Positions 1-64,000 of a stretch of DNA of 64,000 nt are shown piece by piece; position 1 is the stretch's first letter; each line of letters starts with the position of its first letter. Made by a program: the position numbers and the translations under genes. The notes under the pieces were generated by a model that saw only the letters and a program-made list of their open reading frames with translations, had not been told where the DNA came from and did no database searches. The stretch is from NCBI GenBank assembly GCA_039881145.1, contig JAYKKI010000015.1, positions 29,054,001 to 29,118,000 on the forward strand, in the 5' to 3' direction. Source of the stretch: Druceiella hillmani. Taxonomy: Eukaryota; Arthropoda; Insecta; Lepidoptera; Hepialidae.

Positions 1-957
1 TTTTTACGTGAAAAATCATCTTTTACAGTAGTGCACATTTTACGTATTTACATACATATATAAATTTGACCCAGATTTTACTATATAAAAACACTTGTAC
101 ATCGATAGAATGAATCCCGTTCGTGGTAATTAAATTTCCTTGTTTAAATAGAATGACCTCATTAGAAGTTTCTGTTAGACTGCAGCATAGCTTAATTGTC
201 AATAAAATTTTACTTGAGTGACCGTACCAAAATATCACCACAAGGCGGCAACGAAACCGCATCAATGATGCTTGTCTCGCCTCCTATCCTCAACATGTTA
301 TGAAATTATTTCTTGGCATACTGTCATTAGCTTACGTCATTTAATTTCGAATTTCGATAAGCTAATTAGTAATTCAAACGAAAACGTTGCAAATATCTTA
401 TCTAAATGATTACTGCGCTAAATCTACTTGTAGCATTACACTCTGTAGGGAGTTTATTGGGTGATAGTAATACTTTTGCAATAACGGCATTTAGAAGCGA
501 ATTATACCGGAATTCTTCACTTTCTCCTGGTATTCAAGTGCTCAACCAGGTAATTGCGGTTGTACCAGAGTGTGATTTTTGTATGATGCGTGAAAATAAA
601 CCTCATAACAAGTGTTGTCGTTATAATGTTGTTAAGAATATTCCAAAAATAAATATGGAAATAAAAGAAACAAAGAAAAATAATAAATAAATTTTGATGA
701 CTTTTTAAAAAAGATTTCAATTAAAAATTCTCTACGTGTTTTGTTTCCGTCTTTCAGAATATTCGCGTTTTATAATTTGTAATAAATACAAGAAATTTAC
801 TTAATAAAATTGTCTCTATTCGTTCTTATGTCGGTAAATTAGCGAATGCAGCTCAATCTTTGCATACAGATGGATACATCGTTTATTGGATAGACGAAGT
901 CGAATTTTTTTTCTCGAGTGAAACGCGTGTGAAGTAGTGATAAAAAGTAAGTGATAA
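1..957. other. Upstream flank, no supported gene
   Basis: AT-rich sequence before the GC-rich first-exon region. A 94-codon open frame at 406-690 (+) has a hydrophobic start but no recognisable domain and AT-driven composition, so I do not call it a gene. A weakly donor-like AAAAGTAAGT lies near 944, just before the GC-rich block. The promoter of the short Spn form would have to lie in or just before this stretch, but no clear TATA or initiator site can be named. Confidence 0.4.
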
Positions 958-1008
958 ATGTGCGCGGAAGCTGCGTGGCCGAGAGAGTCGCGGGGTGCGC
1001 GGCGGTAA
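958..1008 (+). promoter_or_regulatory. Upstream ORF in the Spn 5' leader
   Basis: An ATG at 958 opens a 16-codon reading frame that ends at TAA 1006-1008. It lies in the same frame as the proposed Spn start at 1042, so its stop also proves that the coding frame is closed immediately upstream and that 1042 is the first usable ATG in that frame. In a transcript that includes this leader, such a short uORF would be expected to lower initiation at 1042; that effect is inferred. The stretch is strikingly GC-rich against an AT-rich background. Confidence 0.4.
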
Positions 1009-1041
1009 GGGCGCGGCGCGGGTGGCGCGCGGCCCGACCGC

Positions 1042-63026
<61,985 letters not shown>

Positions 63027-64000
63027 GTGAGTCTTAATGGAAAGTAATAAATTATTATTTATGTATTATTAGAGAATAGGTAAGGAGACATTTTTCTCTT
63101 TAAACTATGCGTTTAATATTACAGCGAAAAAAAATATATTTACGGAACACATATTTGTGTGTGTTAGTTTGTTCATATGTGGATTCTTATTTCTTTCTAA
63201 TTTCATGAATGAATATTTCATTACAACTCTTCTGATGCACGACAGCAATTTTATGTGTTTAGGTATTATGGGCATTACTAAAATATTTATTCCTAGCCTT
63301 TTGCCCGTGGCTTCGCTACATATAATGTATAGAGTTGATACATATGGAAGACTTTTTGCTACGAGAGCAATCTCTTACAGTCAACCAGAACATCAGAATT
63401 GAACCCGGACGCCTGCAGTGTGCCATGTTGTCAAAGGCTGTATGCGTTGCTATCAATCCAACACACCACACACAAATAACAGCTACAAAAACACAGTCAA
63501 GCATGTGGGCTCAAATCCCACTCAGAGTGGAAAAATATTTCTCACATTATATAGATTTTAACTCAAAATTTGAGTAGAAATTATAAAGTAACCATCATTG
63601 GACTAAAAAAAACAAAGGCCAAAAAAAGTACTTAAATAAATACCCTACTTATTTAACTAATTTTTTATTATTTCATAAATCATAATTTTGGGATTTTTTT
63701 TATGTATGTTGCGAGAGAAAATTTGGTATGTTGCGTAGATTCAAACTTAAGGTTAGATAGACAAGACAAGGATATTAATATTGAATTGTGATGTCATTAT
63801 TGGTAATGCTCATTGTATTTATGAGATGAGTGAGCCAGGAAAATGTCACCTCTCAATTAAATGTAGAAATTCCTAACTCTTATTTTTGAATCAGTTTGTA
63901 TAATTTTTTTCATGCCTGGTTTTTAATTAATCTGTATTTTTGTAATCTCTTACTTAAAGCACCAAATTTATGAATAGTCAATTACCCTATCCATCCATTC
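63027..64000. other. Start of intron 13, to the window edge
   Basis: AT-rich sequence without a supported exon. A TTGCCCGTGGCTTCGCTACA block at 63302-63321 resembles ends of old Helitron-like or LINE-derived repeats; it is too short to classify. Open frames at 63157 and 63335 lack domains. Confidence 0.45.

Noticed and set aside
406..690. 94-codon plus frame with a hydrophobic N-terminus
   Set aside because: No family resemblance, AT-driven residues, and no leader or splice evidence.
63302..63321. Short TTGCCCGTGGCTTCGCTACA block as a Helitron 3' end
   Set aside because: Similar in flavour to the Helitron end at 24716, but no CTRR terminus, hairpin or partner 5' end could be located.

Overview
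The window is AT-rich, intron-dominated animal DNA, most likely from a moth or butterfly. The reasons are the Helitron with ends of a type I associate with Lepidoptera, the mariner, Tc1 and Jockey-type relics, the long TA microsatellites, and one insect-like neuronal scaffold gene with small exons in long introns. The species cannot be told from the sequence.

One protein-coding gene can be supported: spinophilin/neurabin (Spn) on the + strand, running off the right edge. I placed a probable first coding exon at 1042-1084 and twelve further exons from 34790 to 63026, plus a 21-nt cassette microexon at 37258-37278. All splice phases agree, and the exons join into one open frame of 885 codons with the microexon or 878 without. 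In order, the protein has a disordered Ser/Asp-rich N-terminal region, a PP1-docking KVKF motif, the neurabin linker, one PDZ domain, a coiled coil and the start of an acidic Ser-rich C-terminal region. The actin-binding N-terminus of long neurabins is not visible; it may lie upstream of the window in longer isoforms or be absent from this one.

Intron 1 (1085-34789) is about 34 kb and full of repeats. From left to right it holds LINE reverse-transcriptase relics (4.1 and 6.1-6.7 kb), TA tracts, an IR/DR-type Tc1 element (13.6-15.25 kb) with a perfect 148-nt palindrome over its left end, a TIR element filled with ten 173-bp units (16.4-18.4 kb), several tandem arrays (18.5-24.2 kb), an internally deleted Helitron (24713-28326) and two snap-back repeats (29.3 and 31.9 kb).

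The later introns hold a decayed mariner (38.9 kb), a mariner-derived MITE with intact TIRs (44396-45031), a decayed Tc1 (50.2-51.2 kb), three intronic hairpins (40.1, 46.9, 59.3 kb) and a TA/TACA microsatellite (61.4 kb). No tRNA, rRNA or CRISPR array was seen. Every family assignment here was made by eye, without database searches.
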